NCBI RefSeq assembly: GCF_026239555.1
Contig: NZ_JAPIVP010000003.1
Location: forward strand, 310,001 to 374,000
Direction: 5' to 3'
DNA length: 64,000 nt
Origin: Pedobacter sp. PF22-3
GTDB lineage: Bacteria > Bacteroidota > Bacteroidia > Sphingobacteriales > Sphingobacteriaceae
Both the position numbers and the translations under genes were made by a program. Of this stretch, positions 16,752-26,663 are shown piece after piece (the stretch's first letter is position 1; each line of letters starts with the position of its first letter). The notes beneath the pieces are model-generated. The model searched no databases, had not been told where the DNA came from, and saw only the letters and a list, made by a program, of their open reading frames with translations.

Positions 16752-17753
16752 ATGAAATATCTCCTATTAATTGCCCTCAGCATATTTGGTACTACAGCCT
16801 TCGCACAACAAGCAGCTAAAAACGACGATAAAGAGATTAAACAGGTTAAATTCGACCTGCTTAAAGCACCCAGTTCGCCTGCTTCGGCACTATTGGGTTT
16901 CGCCGTATCAGATATCGAAAAACCGACTGATTTAAGCGATTTTATGCTTTCGCTACAGTCAGCTACTTCATCTTATACCAAACTTCCTTCCAGTTATGCG
17001 ATAGATATTGCACCCTTTTACCTGTTCCGGAATAAAGGGGCAGATTTTAGTACCACAGGTAAAAACGGTTTACAATCTACTAAATTCAAAGATTATTTAA
17101 GGCAGAGTTTTGTGGTATCGCTAGCCTTGCGCAATCCCGATTCGGCTTTTAATAACTTTAAACCAACCAGTACGTATGGGGCACTAGGATTAAAGTTTTC
17201 CATAATTAGGCCTAAATATGACGATGAAACCAAGCTGAAACTCGAATCGATTCACGAAAAACAGGCTGCACTTCTCATGAATTATAAAAGCGGTCTGGAA
17301 AAGAAACGTAAATCGCCGGCTTACAGTAAATTTAGTGATAGAAACATTTTCTTGCTGGATTCGATAAAGAAACTTGAAAATTTAAGTGTTTCGGAAAAGC
17401 AAGAACAGGCATTTAAAATGATGGAAGATCCCTCCGGCGAATTTTATAAGAATGAATTAAAAAAAAGTGCACTTGATACAGTTTTTAAACGCGAAATAGA
17501 AACAGAGCATTCGAAACTGGAAGCCGATCTGCAGGAAGAAGCCAAAACTTTTACGGGTAACCGCGAAGGTTTATCGGTTGATATTGCCGGTGGTTTAAGT
17601 ACCGAGTTTAGGGAGAAGCGGTTTGATAATTCTAAAATATTCAACTCAGGTGTATGGACAACCTTTGGTTACAACTGGGCCAATGGCAGTTCTATTTGGG
17701 GCTGGCCCGTTACCTTTACAACCCGGATGAAATATTTGCATTGGATAATCTAA
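16752..17753 (+). pseudogene. 5' part of frameshifted exported hypothetical protein
   Basis: 333-residue frame. Signal peptide MKYLLLIALSIFGTTAFAQQ, then a mature protein with a charged helical middle (about 150-250, rich in Lys/Glu) and beta-strand-like ends (FYLFRNKGADF, GLSVDIAGGLSTEFREKRF). The last 18 residues are out-of-frame. Adding one T in the T3 run at 17695-17697 joins it to the 3' frame, giving ATT-TTG (Ile-Leu) and a 426-residue protein. The sequence pattern suggests an outer-membrane or periplasmic protein of unknown role. Confidence 0.65.
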
Positions 17754-18031
17754 AAAACAACATCGGTAACATTTCTACCTTCGATACGGGGCTGCGATTT
17801 GTTTTTACAAAGAATAAATTCGGTGGAGGTGCAGAGGCGCTTTACCGGAGCATTTTATCATCAGCTACCGTAAAACCTTCGTGGAGGGTAGTGGCAAATG
17901 CCGATTATGCCTTATCAGACAATCAAAAAATCATCTTCTCTTTTGGCCGCAATTTCGACGGAACAGTAACCAAAAACGGAAACCTGGTGGCAGCATTAAC
18001 AGTATTGTTTGGTATCGGTACGAATAGGTAG
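17696..18031 (+). pseudogene. 3' part of the frameshifted exported protein
   Basis: Reads LGLARYLYNPDEIFALDNL and continues for 111 residues with alternating beta-strand-like segments (TGLRFVFTKNKFGGGAEALY, YALSDNQKIIFSFGRNFDG, VAALTVLFGIG). It resembles the C-terminal strands of an outer-membrane barrel. It has no own signal peptide, and an ATG at 17654 would give a nonsense N-terminus, so it is best read as the continuation of the upstream frame. Confidence 0.65.
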
Positions 18032-18110
18032 GGTTTGTTGGTTCATTAGCCATTAATTCATTTTTATTGCAAATTGCCAAATGATAATTGCTTAACTTAT
18101 TATTATGATT

Positions 18111-18128
18111 GATAAATTATTATTTATC
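18111..18128. promoter_or_regulatory. Palindrome upstream of the patatin gene
   Basis: GATAAAT-TATT-ATTTATC, 7-bp perfect arms, ~50 bp before the ATG at 18181. Possible operator; AT-rich, so chance occurrence is not excluded. Confidence 0.3.
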
Positions 18129-18180
18129 AGTTAGATCAACATAATGACATTTTAATCTTTTAAAAACAGATAAACGATAC

Positions 18181-20607
18181 ATGAAAAGCTACATCAATGC
18201 CGTTCTCGGCAGTTTTGTTCCCGCCTTCGAAAAAGGAATTTTCGAAATCCGTTTCAGCTTTAAACGTTTAATGGTAAGAACATTGGTTCACGATTTTATT
18301 TCGGTAGCTGCTAGCATTGGTTTTGTTATTTTGCCTGCATTTTTAATTGGGTTTATCTTTCTGTTATTACCACAGGGGAGGGATACACTTTTGCTCGTGG
18401 TAGAGAACTTATCTGCCTTTAACTTTTGGCCCCTCTTTTTTTTACTATTGGGTATTGCAGCCTGGAGCATGGTATCAGAAATTAGCGTACGTTATGCGAT
18501 TTATATCTCTGATAATTCCGGTAAAAACCTGAGTGATGATCGGGTGGCCTGGCGGAAAACTGTTCAAAAATTACTGGCTGCAGCTTTTTTGTTGTGGCCA
18601 TCATTTATTGTTTTTGTGAGTATGTTTTGGTGCATGCTCAGCGCCACTTATATGGATAAAGCACCAAGGTTTATATGTTTTGGTATTTGCTTTATCCTGA
18701 TTTATTGGTTAATGTCTTTTTTGTCCAACCAATATTTTCGCAAATCTGGTAAAGCAAGCGCCGGTGTTTATCTGAAAACAAAGTTGGGAGAACGCTCTTT
18801 GCCAGACCGGGAACAGAAATACCTGCGGAAACTATATGGCATCTATCAGGATTTTATTTATACTTTGCCAAAAGCATCCAGTTTCCAAAAAGGCTACAAA
18901 GAAGAATTGCAGCATTTTTCAGATTATTTTACAAAATCAACCAGAGATTTTACAGAAGGCTTTCCTCAAAATCCAAAAGTACTGATTGAAGCACGTATCG
19001 TACCTGCTGAATTTAACCTGATTGAGAGAGAGAAATTATTAAAAGGAAGAGGTGAGCTCTATAAATGGACCTATCAGATTCCTGCATCATTTTATAACGG
19101 CTTACATCGCCAGATTAAACTATTTGCTGGAGTTTCATTTCTATTATTCCTATTAATAGCATTTATTCCTGGATGGTGGCCTGTGTTTTCATGGATTGGA
19201 GCTCCAGCCTTAATCTGTTTTGCTTTTGCATGTTATACAGGTATATATACCGGACTCCTTTATTTGGATAAATCTCTGCTAAGAAAATGGAAAATTTCTG
19301 TCCGTTTTCTATTGGTCATTATTCTGATCATCTGCTCTTTCTATAATCAGGATCATCCTGTACGGATGACAGATCATAAAACCAATGCACGTGAAACCGT
19401 TGTCGATCATTTTAACAGCTGGTTTATTCACTACAAAGCGAATATTGATAAGCAAAAAGATAACGGAAACCGGCTAAAAAAATATCCTGTTGTTTTTATT
19501 TGTGCCGAAGGCGGTGCGCTACGTACGGGGGCATATACCAGTTTATTCTTATCCAGTTTAAGTGCAAAATTGGAAAAAGAACAAAATATTGATTTTAAAA
19601 GATCAATATTCGCCATGTCTGGCGTATCAGGTGGTGCTGTTGGTTTAGGTTTGTATAATGCTTTAACTTTCGAAAATAATACTCAGCTCCCATCCAACGT
19701 ATCGGTAGCGTTATCAAAAAAGTTTTTTCAGGACGATACACTATCGCCAATAATTGGTAAAATGCTTTTCGGTGATTTCCTGAACTTGTTTTTACCCATA
19801 CATATTAAGTTATTCGATAGATCAATTGCCCTTGAGAAATCTTGGGAACAATCCTATCAATCGTTAACCGACAACAATCAAGAGAATGTATTTTCCAGAA
19901 GTTTTGCTTCTGGAAAAATAAAGCCGACTCAACCATTGTTCATCATTAATACCACAGAGGTTGAAACAGGATTACAATGCTGGATGAGCAATCTTACACC
20001 CGATAGTCTGGCCTTAAAAAATCAGCGTGATTTATTAGCAGAAAAGGTAAATGATCTAAATTACAGTACCGCAATAAATTTTAGCACCCGTTTTCCTTTG
20101 TTTTCTCCGGCTGCAAAAGTTGGTGGTTTAAATGGCAATCCCCGTTTGCATTATCTTGATGGGGGGTATGTTGAAAATACAGGCAGTGCTTCCATGTTAG
20201 AAGTACTTCAACTATTAAAAAGTAAATCACCATACTTTAATCAGATTACGCCGATAGTAATTACGCTGCTTTTTAGCGAAGAAGATAAAGATGCACCCAA
20301 TATCAGATTTGGTAATGAGTTTATCGAAATTTTAAATGCATTAACCCATACAAGATCGGGAAATAGTAAAATTAGCAGATTCCGGCTAAAGCAGTTTTTA
20401 AACGAAAATAGTGATGTTTGTCCTATTGACGAACCCTTAACACCTGAAGAAAAAAATGTACCGATGAACTGGGTTTTATCAGCACAGAGTATGAATAATA
20501 TCACAAGCGATATAGAAGATAAGTTAAACAATACTTCCGAAACAGGTATAATTAACAAATTACGCATACATCATTTAAATTTCCCTCAAAATAAAGTAGT
20601 TAAATAG
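18181..20607 (+). CDS. Membrane-anchored patatin-like phospholipase
   Basis: 808 residues. The N-terminal half is a membrane region (helices near 35-65, 75-100, 130-150, 160-180, 310-335, 340-365, 370-390) around a soluble loop. The C-terminal half (from about 430) is a patatin hydrolase: oxyanion-hole region FICAEGGALRTGAY, nucleophile elbow GVSGGA with Ser483, and catalytic Asp660 in YLDGGYVENTG. It should cleave acyl chains from lipids by a Ser-Asp dyad. Which side of the membrane the hydrolase faces was not resolved. Monocistronic or followed by the SelW-like gene. Confidence 0.85.
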   Translation: MKSYINAVLGSFVPAFEKGIFEIRFSFKRLMVRTLVHDFISVAASIGFVILPAFLIGFIFLLLPQGRDTLLLVVENLSAFNFWPLFFLLLGIAAWSMVSEISVRYAIYISDNSGKNLSDDRVAWRKTVQKLLAAAFLLWPSFIVFVSMFWCMLSATYMDKAPRFICFGICFILIYWLMSFLSNQYFRKSGKASAGVYLKTKLGERSLPDREQKYLRKLYGIYQDFIYTLPKASSFQKGYKEELQHFSDYFTKSTRDFTEGFPQNPKVLIEARIVPAEFNLIEREKLLKGRGELYKWTYQIPASFYNGLHRQIKLFAGVSFLLFLLIAFIPGWWPVFSWIGAPALICFAFACYTGIYTGLLYLDKSLLRKWKISVRFLLVIILIICSFYNQDHPVRMTDHKTNARETVVDHFNSWFIHYKANIDKQKDNGNRLKKYPVVFICAEGGALRTGAYTSLFLSSLSAKLEKEQNIDFKRSIFAMSGVSGGAVGLGLYNALTFENNTQLPSNVSVALSKKFFQDDTLSPIIGKMLFGDFLNLFLPIHIKLFDRSIALEKSWEQSYQSLTDNNQENVFSRSFASGKIKPTQPLFIINTTEVETGLQCWMSNLTPDSLALKNQRDLLAEKVNDLNYSTAINFSTRFPLFSPAAKVGGLNGNPRLHYLDGGYVENTGSASMLEVLQLLKSKSPYFNQITPIVITLLFSEEDKDAPNIRFGNEFIEILNALTHTRSGNSKISRFRLKQFLNENSDVCPIDEPLTPEEKNVPMNWVLSAQSMNNITSDIEDKLNNTSETGIINKLRIHHLNFPQNKVVK

Positions 20608-20653
20608 TTATTTAGTTGTTGTTCTATTTTTTGTACCCTTGTAAAAAAACGAA

Positions 20654-20935
20654 ATGGAAAAACCGCTTGTTAGTATAACGTATTGCCCTAAATGTGGCTG
20701 GATGTTACGTTCCGCCTACATGGCTCAAGAAATTTTAACCACTTTTGTAGATGAGGTAAAGGGCGTAACCTTAATTCCAAGTGAAACATCTGGTGTTTTT
20801 ACCGTGTATGTTGGCGCGAAACTAATTTTTGATCGAAAACAGGCGCAACGTTTCCCTGAAATTAAAGAATTAAAACAACTTATTCGTGATGAAGTGAATC
20901 CCACAAAAGATCTCGGACATTCTGATGTGAAGTGA
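20654..20935 (+). CDS. SelW/Rdx-family thioredoxin-like protein (Cys form)
   Basis: 93 residues starting MEKPLVSITYCPKCGW. The CPKC motif followed by GW and the GVFTVYVGAKLIFDRK region are typical of the SelT/SelW/SelH Rdx family, with Cys in place of selenocysteine. The length matches bacterial members. Role: a small cytosolic redox protein; precise substrate unknown. Confidence 0.85.
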   Translation: MEKPLVSITYCPKCGWMLRSAYMAQEILTTFVDEVKGVTLIPSETSGVFTVYVGAKLIFDRKQAQRFPEIKELKQLIRDEVNPTKDLGHSDVK

Positions 20936-21130
20936 TTTAAAACTATAGATCTATGAAAATTGCCCATTATTATCTGATTATCGAAAAATACTATGCCTGC
21001 CTTAATGCAGCTATGTCTTAGAAATCTTTCACATTAAGCTATTTAATCCTAAATCATAGCAGCTTATGGAGTGTTAAGAAAATATGTATATTCGTTCCAT
21101 ACCAAATATTACCACAGTACTTTTTTCTTT

Positions 21131-24100
21131 ATGCTCTTTTTACAAAAAAAAACGGCCTGCTTCATACTTATTCTTTGGATGGCTGCAAGTGTTTGTTTTG
21201 CTCAGTCGTCAACTATTCCCCTTAAATATCTTGGGGTAGAAAGCGGCCTGTCTAACAATGTGGTAAATTCCTTGTATCTAGATCATTATGGTTTTATGTG
21301 GATGGGTACCTATGACGGATTAAACCGTTATGATGGCTATCATTTTAAAGTTTTTAGAAATGTATGGGGAGATCAACATTCATTGGTAAATAACCATATA
21401 ACTGTACTCACCGGAGATGGGAGAAACAGGGTATGGGTGGGTACACAAAAGGGAGTTTCATATTATGATTATGCAGATTCCAAGTTTCATCAATTGGTTT
21501 ATCAGGATAAGGGGAAAAAAAATGAGTTAAATTATGCCATTAACTCTATTGCCATAAGTCAGGATTCAGGTGTATATGTAGCTACAGAAGAAAAAGGGCT
21601 TTTTATGCTCGAAAAGAATAGTGGCACAGCAAAGCGGATCCCACTTGGTAAAAATTTCGATTTTACGGTAAAAGCTTTATATATTGATAAAGATCAAACC
21701 CTCTGGCTTTTTATAAAAGACGTTGGACTGTGTAGATATGATCATGATAAAAATATACTCCGTTTAGTAACCAATGCCGTACGCACGGTAACTTGTATTA
21801 CAAAAGGCATTGACCAGATGCTTTGGATTGGAACAGAACATGGACTCTTTCAATTTGAAAAAGGCAAGGGAAGCCTTACCAGGTTTAACCAGCATTTAAG
21901 TAATGAAAATATTATGGGGTTGTTGTTGGATGGAAAACAAAAACTCTGGATTTCGACTGATGGCGGAGGAATTAATATTTACGACACAAATAATCAAAAA
22001 ATAGATTACCTAACTGCCGGAAAAGAAAAAGGCTTACTCAGCAGCAATTCTGTCGCTCAGGTTTACGAAGACGGAGAATCTAGAAAGTGGATTGCAACCT
22101 TACGTGGTGGAGTTAACGTCATTGATCCTGAAAGTGAACAGTTTACCACAATTAAAAATGATCCATTAGATAGAAATTCATTAATTAACAACTTCGTGCT
22201 GTCTTTTTGTGAAGATGAGGACAAAAACATATGGATCGGGACAGATGGTGGTGGTTTAAGTGTTTGGAACCGAAAGCAAAATACATTTACCAATTATGCT
22301 AAAAACAAGGATCCAAATTCACTAACCAGTAATTTTGTAACCAGTATTTTAAGCGATGCAAACCACAATGTTTGGGTAGCCAGTTTTAGTGGAGGGATAG
22401 ACCGCTTTAATAAAAAAACAGGCAAATTTATGCATTACAGCTGTTATAATACTTTTACTGGCCTTGATGATATTAACATTTGGAAGCTTTACCAAGACAA
22501 GCAGCAGAATATTTGGGTAGGTACCACAAAAGGTGGCGCACTATACCGTTACAATAAAGAGATTGATAAATTCGAGCTTTTCGATCATAAATTAAAGGAT
22601 ATTCACACCTTATTCCAGGATTCGAAAGGCAGGCTTTGGGCAGGAAACTATACCGAACTGATTGAAATCGATACGATAAACAAAAAACATCGTTACACGA
22701 AGATCAATTATGCCATCAGGGCCATTCAGGAAGGATTGAATCATCAGATCTGGATTGGCACAGAAGGTGGCGGTTTATTGCTTTTTGATCCGGAAACAAA
22801 AAAGATTAAACGCTATATCCAGCGTGATGGATTGCCTGGCAATTCGGTGCTCAACATTCTTCAGGATAAACAAGGCAACTTATGGTGTAGTACCTATAAT
22901 GGCTTATCTAAATTTGATATTAAACAGCATAACTTTAAAAACTATTATGCTACTGATGGTTTACAGAGCAATCAGTTTAACTATAATGCCGCATTAAAGC
23001 TTACCAACGGCGATTTATTGTTTGGTGGAATTGGCGGTTTTACCATGTTTTCTCCTGATAACATCAAGAAAAATAGAAGGGTACCTAAAATAGTGTTGAC
23101 AGATTTTAGGATTAATAATATTTCACTAGATGAGGATTCGGCCTATAATGATATTTCTATCGTTAATTTAAAACGTATAGAAGTTCCGTACAGTGTTGCG
23201 GTGATTTCTGTTGATTATGCGGCCATAGAATTCTCTTTTCAGGACCAGATTTCTTATGCCTATTACCTGGAGGGCTGGGATAGAGATTGGAGTTATGTAA
23301 ATAAATTGAGTACAGCTTATTATTCCAGGTTAGGTGAGGGCGAATATAAACTGCACATTAAAAGTACCGATACCGAAGGTGCCTGGAGTAATAATGAAAA
23401 GATCGTACTGATTCGGATCTTACCACCTTGGTATCGTACCTGGTGGGCATTTAGTATTTACCTTATTATTGGAGCTTCCCTGTTTTATGTTTTTCAAACC
23501 TATCGCAATCGGCAGATAAGATTAAAACATGAAATAGCGCTTACCAATTTTAAAATGGAGCGGGAGAAAGATCTGAATGAGAAAAAGCTAAATTTCTTTA
23601 CCAATATTTCACATGAGCTAAGAACACCTTTAACCTTAATCGTTAATCCGATTAAAGATATTATCAATAAAAAAGAATCAGGACCGGAAAAGAACGATTT
23701 AAGTGTAGTTTATCGCAATTCGAGGCGTTTATTAAGCTTGGTAGATCAGTTATTGCTGTTTAGAAAAACGGAAAGTGAAAATGATACCTTGAAAATTGTA
23801 AGGATCAACCTATATAAATTTACAAATGAGATTTTCCTCTGCTTTAATTATCTGGCAAAGCAGAATCACATCGAGTATATATTTGAGTGCGAAGAAGAGG
23901 ATCTGGATATATATGCAGATAAAGACAAACTCGAAATCGTTTTTTTTAATTTACTCTCTAATGCACTTAAATTTACTCCGAAGGGCGGTTTTGTGAAATT
24001 TAGTGTTAAAACCCTTGGTATGCGTGTGCAGATTGAAGTGAGCGATAGCGGTCCGGGCATACCAGAGCATGTGGGTGAAAAGTTATTCGATAAATTTTAT

Positions 24101-25174
24101 AAGGTCATTTCTAACGAGTCATTAAAAATGGGTTTTGGTATCGGCCTTTATCTGGCCAAAAACTTTGTAGAATTGCATAAGGGTAAAATTTCCTTCCGCT
24201 CCAATCAGGGGTTGGGTACTATATTTTTAATCGATATTCCGGTTGGAGAGCCATGTTTACAACACAGCGGTGTTTTGCAAAACGAATTAACCTATGTAAA
24301 TGAACTTATTGCACAAGAGGAAGAAGCAGAAAATAGTGAGTCTGAGAACGTAGGCAACCTCGAATTGCTTATCTCAGATCTGCACTCTATTTTGGTTGTT
24401 GATGATAACCCTGAAATTATAGATTACATCAAGCAGATTTTTCAGGATAACTTTAAAATTTATAAGGCCGTTGACGGTGTAGAAGGATTAAAAATTTGTA
24501 AAGAATATTTGCCAGACATTGTGATATCTGACGTAAATATGGATGGCCTTAACGGTATTGAACTTTGTAAGGCAATTAAAGAAGATTCGGCCCTAAGCCA
24601 CATTCCGGTAATTCTCCTTACCGGCGATCCTAGTCCTGAAGTAAAACTTAAAGGAATTGAAGTGGGTGCCTACGATTTTATTGGTAAACCATTTGATAAA
24701 GAGCTTTTTACGGCTAAAATTAAAAGTATTATTAAAAACAGGACCAACCTTCAGTCTTACTTTTATAATGAAATAACTTTAAAAAGTGATGCACATAAAG
24801 TTTCACAAGAAGATAAGGGCTTTCTTCAAAAGTGCATCACAATTATCGAAGAAAATTTAATGGAAGATAGCTTCAATGTAAAAACCCTGGCATCTGATAT
24901 TGGAATGAGTCATTCAAATCTCTACAAAAAGATCAAAGCAACTTCAGGCCAATCCATAAATGGTTTTATTCGCTTCATCAGATTAAGAAAGGCTGCCGAG
25001 TTGTTAATTAATACCAATTTAAATATTAACGAAGCTGCCTTTAGGGTTGGCATAAATGATAGTAAGTATTTTAGAGAGCAGTTTCAAAAGCTGTTTAAAT
25101 TAACGCCATCAGAATTTATAAAGAAACATAGGAAAAGTTTTCATAAATATTATAATATCAATGGAACAACATAA
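21131..25174 (+). CDS. Hybrid two-component system regulator (HTCS) of the polysaccharide locus
   Basis: Frame open from GTG 21071, but ATG 21131 places a normal signal peptide (MLFLQKKTACFILILWM...CFAQ) at the N-terminus; 1,347 residues. Domain order: periplasmic two-component-regulator propeller repeats (about 30-670; repeated WIGT-DGGGL/WVGT blocks), Y_Y_Y domain (about 680-755), one membrane helix (about 765-785), HisKA with His828 (NISHELRTPLTLI), HATPase (GPGIP, GFGIGLYLAKNF), receiver with Asp1134 (PDIVISDVNMDGL), and AraC-type HTH (about 1230-1340). It senses an oligosaccharide in the periplasm and should activate the adjacent genes. Confidence 0.95.
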   Translation: MLFLQKKTACFILILWMAASVCFAQSSTIPLKYLGVESGLSNNVVNSLYLDHYGFMWMGTYDGLNRYDGYHFKVFRNVWGDQHSLVNNHITVLTGDGRNRVWVGTQKGVSYYDYADSKFHQLVYQDKGKKNELNYAINSIAISQDSGVYVATEEKGLFMLEKNSGTAKRIPLGKNFDFTVKALYIDKDQTLWLFIKDVGLCRYDHDKNILRLVTNAVRTVTCITKGIDQMLWIGTEHGLFQFEKGKGSLTRFNQHLSNENIMGLLLDGKQKLWISTDGGGINIYDTNNQKIDYLTAGKEKGLLSSNSVAQVYEDGESRKWIATLRGGVNVIDPESEQFTTIKNDPLDRNSLINNFVLSFCEDEDKNIWIGTDGGGLSVWNRKQNTFTNYAKNKDPNSLTSNFVTSILSDANHNVWVASFSGGIDRFNKKTGKFMHYSCYNTFTGLDDINIWKLYQDKQQNIWVGTTKGGALYRYNKEIDKFELFDHKLKDIHTLFQDSKGRLWAGNYTELIEIDTINKKHRYTKINYAIRAIQEGLNHQIWIGTEGGGLLLFDPETKKIKRYIQRDGLPGNSVLNILQDKQGNLWCSTYNGLSKFDIKQHNFKNYYATDGLQSNQFNYNAALKLTNGDLLFGGIGGFTMFSPDNIKKNRRVPKIVLTDFRINNISLDEDSAYNDISIVNLKRIEVPYSVAVISVDYAAIEFSFQDQISYAYYLEGWDRDWSYVNKLSTAYYSRLGEGEYKLHIKSTDTEGAWSNNEKIVLIRILPPWYRTWWAFSIYLIIGASLFYVFQTYRNRQIRLKHEIALTNFKMEREKDLNEKKLNFFTNISHELRTPLTLIVNPIKDIINKKESGPEKNDLSVVYRNSRRLLSLVDQLLLFRKTESENDTLKIVRINLYKFTNEIFLCFNYLAKQNHIEYIFECEEEDLDIYADKDKLEIVFFNLLSNALKFTPKGGFVKFSVKTLGMRVQIEVSDSGPGIPEHVGEKLFDKFYKVISNESLKMGFGIGLYLAKNFVELHKGKISFRSNQGLGTIFLIDIPVGEPCLQHSGVLQNELTYVNELIAQEEEAENSESENVGNLELLISDLHSILVVDDNPEIIDYIKQIFQDNFKIYKAVDGVEGLKICKEYLPDIVISDVNMDGLNGIELCKAIKEDSALSHIPVILLTGDPSPEVKLKGIEVGAYDFIGKPFDKELFTAKIKSIIKNRTNLQSYFYNEITLKSDAHKVSQEDKGFLQKCITIIEENLMEDSFNVKTLASDIGMSHSNLYKKIKATSGQSINGFIRFIRLRKAAELLINTNLNINEAAFRVGINDSKYFREQFQKLFKLTPSEFIKKHRKSFHKYYNINGTT

Positions 25175-25217
25175 AAGTTACGCTATTTTATACTTTAAAG
25201 GGTGTTTAGCTTAAAAC

Positions 25218-25247
25218 GCCCCCTGCAAAATATGATTTAGCCCCCTG
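25218..25247. promoter_or_regulatory. Direct repeat GCCCCCTG, candidate HTCS binding site
   Basis: GCCCCCTG occurs at 25218-25225 and 25240-25247, 22 bp apart (two helical turns), ~75-100 bp before the first enzyme gene. A similar pair lies upstream of susC-like gene (34414, 34435). AraC-type output domains commonly bind such direct repeats. Confidence 0.5.
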
Positions 25248-25319
25248 TGTAAAACTTAAAAAATTCGGTACTTCGGGCTTTACCAAATGAGAAGAAACCG
25301 AGCAACGTAACCTTGTATA

Positions 25320-26642
25320 ATGTATCAGCCCTTTATTAAAAGTATATTTCTAATTTATGCGTTCATCAGCAGCAGTATGATGGGGGCTGCGCAAGAAACA
25401 CAATTGAGTACTGTTGCCCGTAATGGCTGGGCAAACAACTCGGTAAATACAGTTATTTTTCGTAAAAATTCGCTAATCAGCTTTAAGGATAACCAGTATG
25501 CAGCTTATTATGATCACGAACAAAACGTGGTATTGGCTAAACGTAAAATCGGCTCCGCCCGCTGGGAAGTAACTACTACACCTTATAAAGGCGATGCCAC
25601 CGATGCTCATAAATCGATTAGTATTATGGTAGATGGCGATGGTTTTCTCCACATGGCCTGGGGGCAGCATAACAATAAGTTAAATTACGCCAGATCTGCT
25701 TCAGCAGGTTCGCTAACGTTAGGAAATAAAGAAGAAATGCTCGCTGAAAAGGAAAATAAAATCAGTTATCCGGAGTTTTATAAGTTAGCTAATGGCGATC
25801 TTTTGTTTTTTTACCGTGATGGTGGTTCTGGAAACGGAAATTTAATGATTAACCGCTATAGCTTGGCAACTAAAAAGTGGACACGCGTACAGGATGGGAT
25901 GATTGATGGCGAAGGACAGCGAAATGCCTATTGGCAGGTAGCAGTAGATCAGGCTGGAACCATCCATTTATCATGGGTTTGGCGCGAAAGCCCGGATGTA
26001 GCCAGCAACCACGATTTATGTTATGCTAAATCAACCGATGGCGGTATTACCTGGTTAAAATCTACCGGTGAAAAATATACACTTCCCATTACGGCAACAA
26101 ATGCAGAATATACTGTAAAAATTCCGCAAAAAAGTGAGCTGATTAATCAAACATCGATGTATGCCGATGCAAAAGGTAAGGTATTTATTGCTGGCTATTG
26201 GCGCGGAGCGGATGAAAAAGGACCTCAGTATCATCTCGTTTTTAAAACCAATAGCAACTGGAGTGTAAGTAACCTGAATTTTCGTAAAACAACGTTTAGC
26301 CTAAGTGGCACTGGTACCAAGCAGATTCCGATTTCGCGACCGCAGATTATCGTTTGGTCTAAGGGGAAACGTGATGTCGCAGGTTTATTGTTTAGAGATG
26401 CCGAACGCCAAAATAAGGTATCTATCGCTATAAATAATTATCTTGGGTCAGAAAAATGGATTATTAAAGACCTTACTCAAACTGGCATGGGCGATTGGGA
26501 ACCTACTTATGACACCGAACTTTGGAAAACAAAAGGGATATTAAGCCTATTTCTGCAAAATGTTACCCAAATAGATGGCGAGGGAAAAGCAGACCATTTG
26601 CCAACACAAGTGCAGGTACTGGATTGGAAACCAATAAAATAA
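25320..26642 (+). CDS. BNR_4 family beta-propeller enzyme (polysaccharide lyase or rhamnosidase-like)
   Basis: 440 residues. Signal peptide to about 24 (MMGAAQ). The motifs YYDHEQNVVLAKRKIGS, HKSISIMVDGDGFLHMAWGQ and HNNKLNYARS are characteristic of BNR_4 seven-bladed propellers. From memory this fold is shared by PL24/PL25 ulvan lyases and GH145 rhamnosidases; His117 sits where lyases keep the catalytic His. First gene of the enzyme operon, next to GH105 (which removes terminal unsaturated or glucuronic acid). This fits an enzyme acting on a uronic-acid cap such as Rha-GlcA of arabinogalactan protein. Lyase versus hydrolase is undecided. Confidence 0.75.
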   Translation: MYQPFIKSIFLIYAFISSSMMGAAQETQLSTVARNGWANNSVNTVIFRKNSLISFKDNQYAAYYDHEQNVVLAKRKIGSARWEVTTTPYKGDATDAHKSISIMVDGDGFLHMAWGQHNNKLNYARSASAGSLTLGNKEEMLAEKENKISYPEFYKLANGDLLFFYRDGGSGNGNLMINRYSLATKKWTRVQDGMIDGEGQRNAYWQVAVDQAGTIHLSWVWRESPDVASNHDLCYAKSTDGGITWLKSTGEKYTLPITATNAEYTVKIPQKSELINQTSMYADAKGKVFIAGYWRGADEKGPQYHLVFKTNSNWSVSNLNFRKTTFSLSGTGTKQIPISRPQIIVWSKGKRDVAGLLFRDAERQNKVSIAINNYLGSEKWIIKDLTQTGMGDWEPTYDTELWKTKGILSLFLQNVTQIDGEGKADHLPTQVQVLDWKPIK

Positions 26643-26663
26643 AATAATATAATAATACAAGAA

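Noticed and set aside
25175..25319. Second gene or riboswitch between the HTCS and the BNR gene
   Set aside because: Only 145 bp; best explained by the direct repeats of a regulator site and a promoter.
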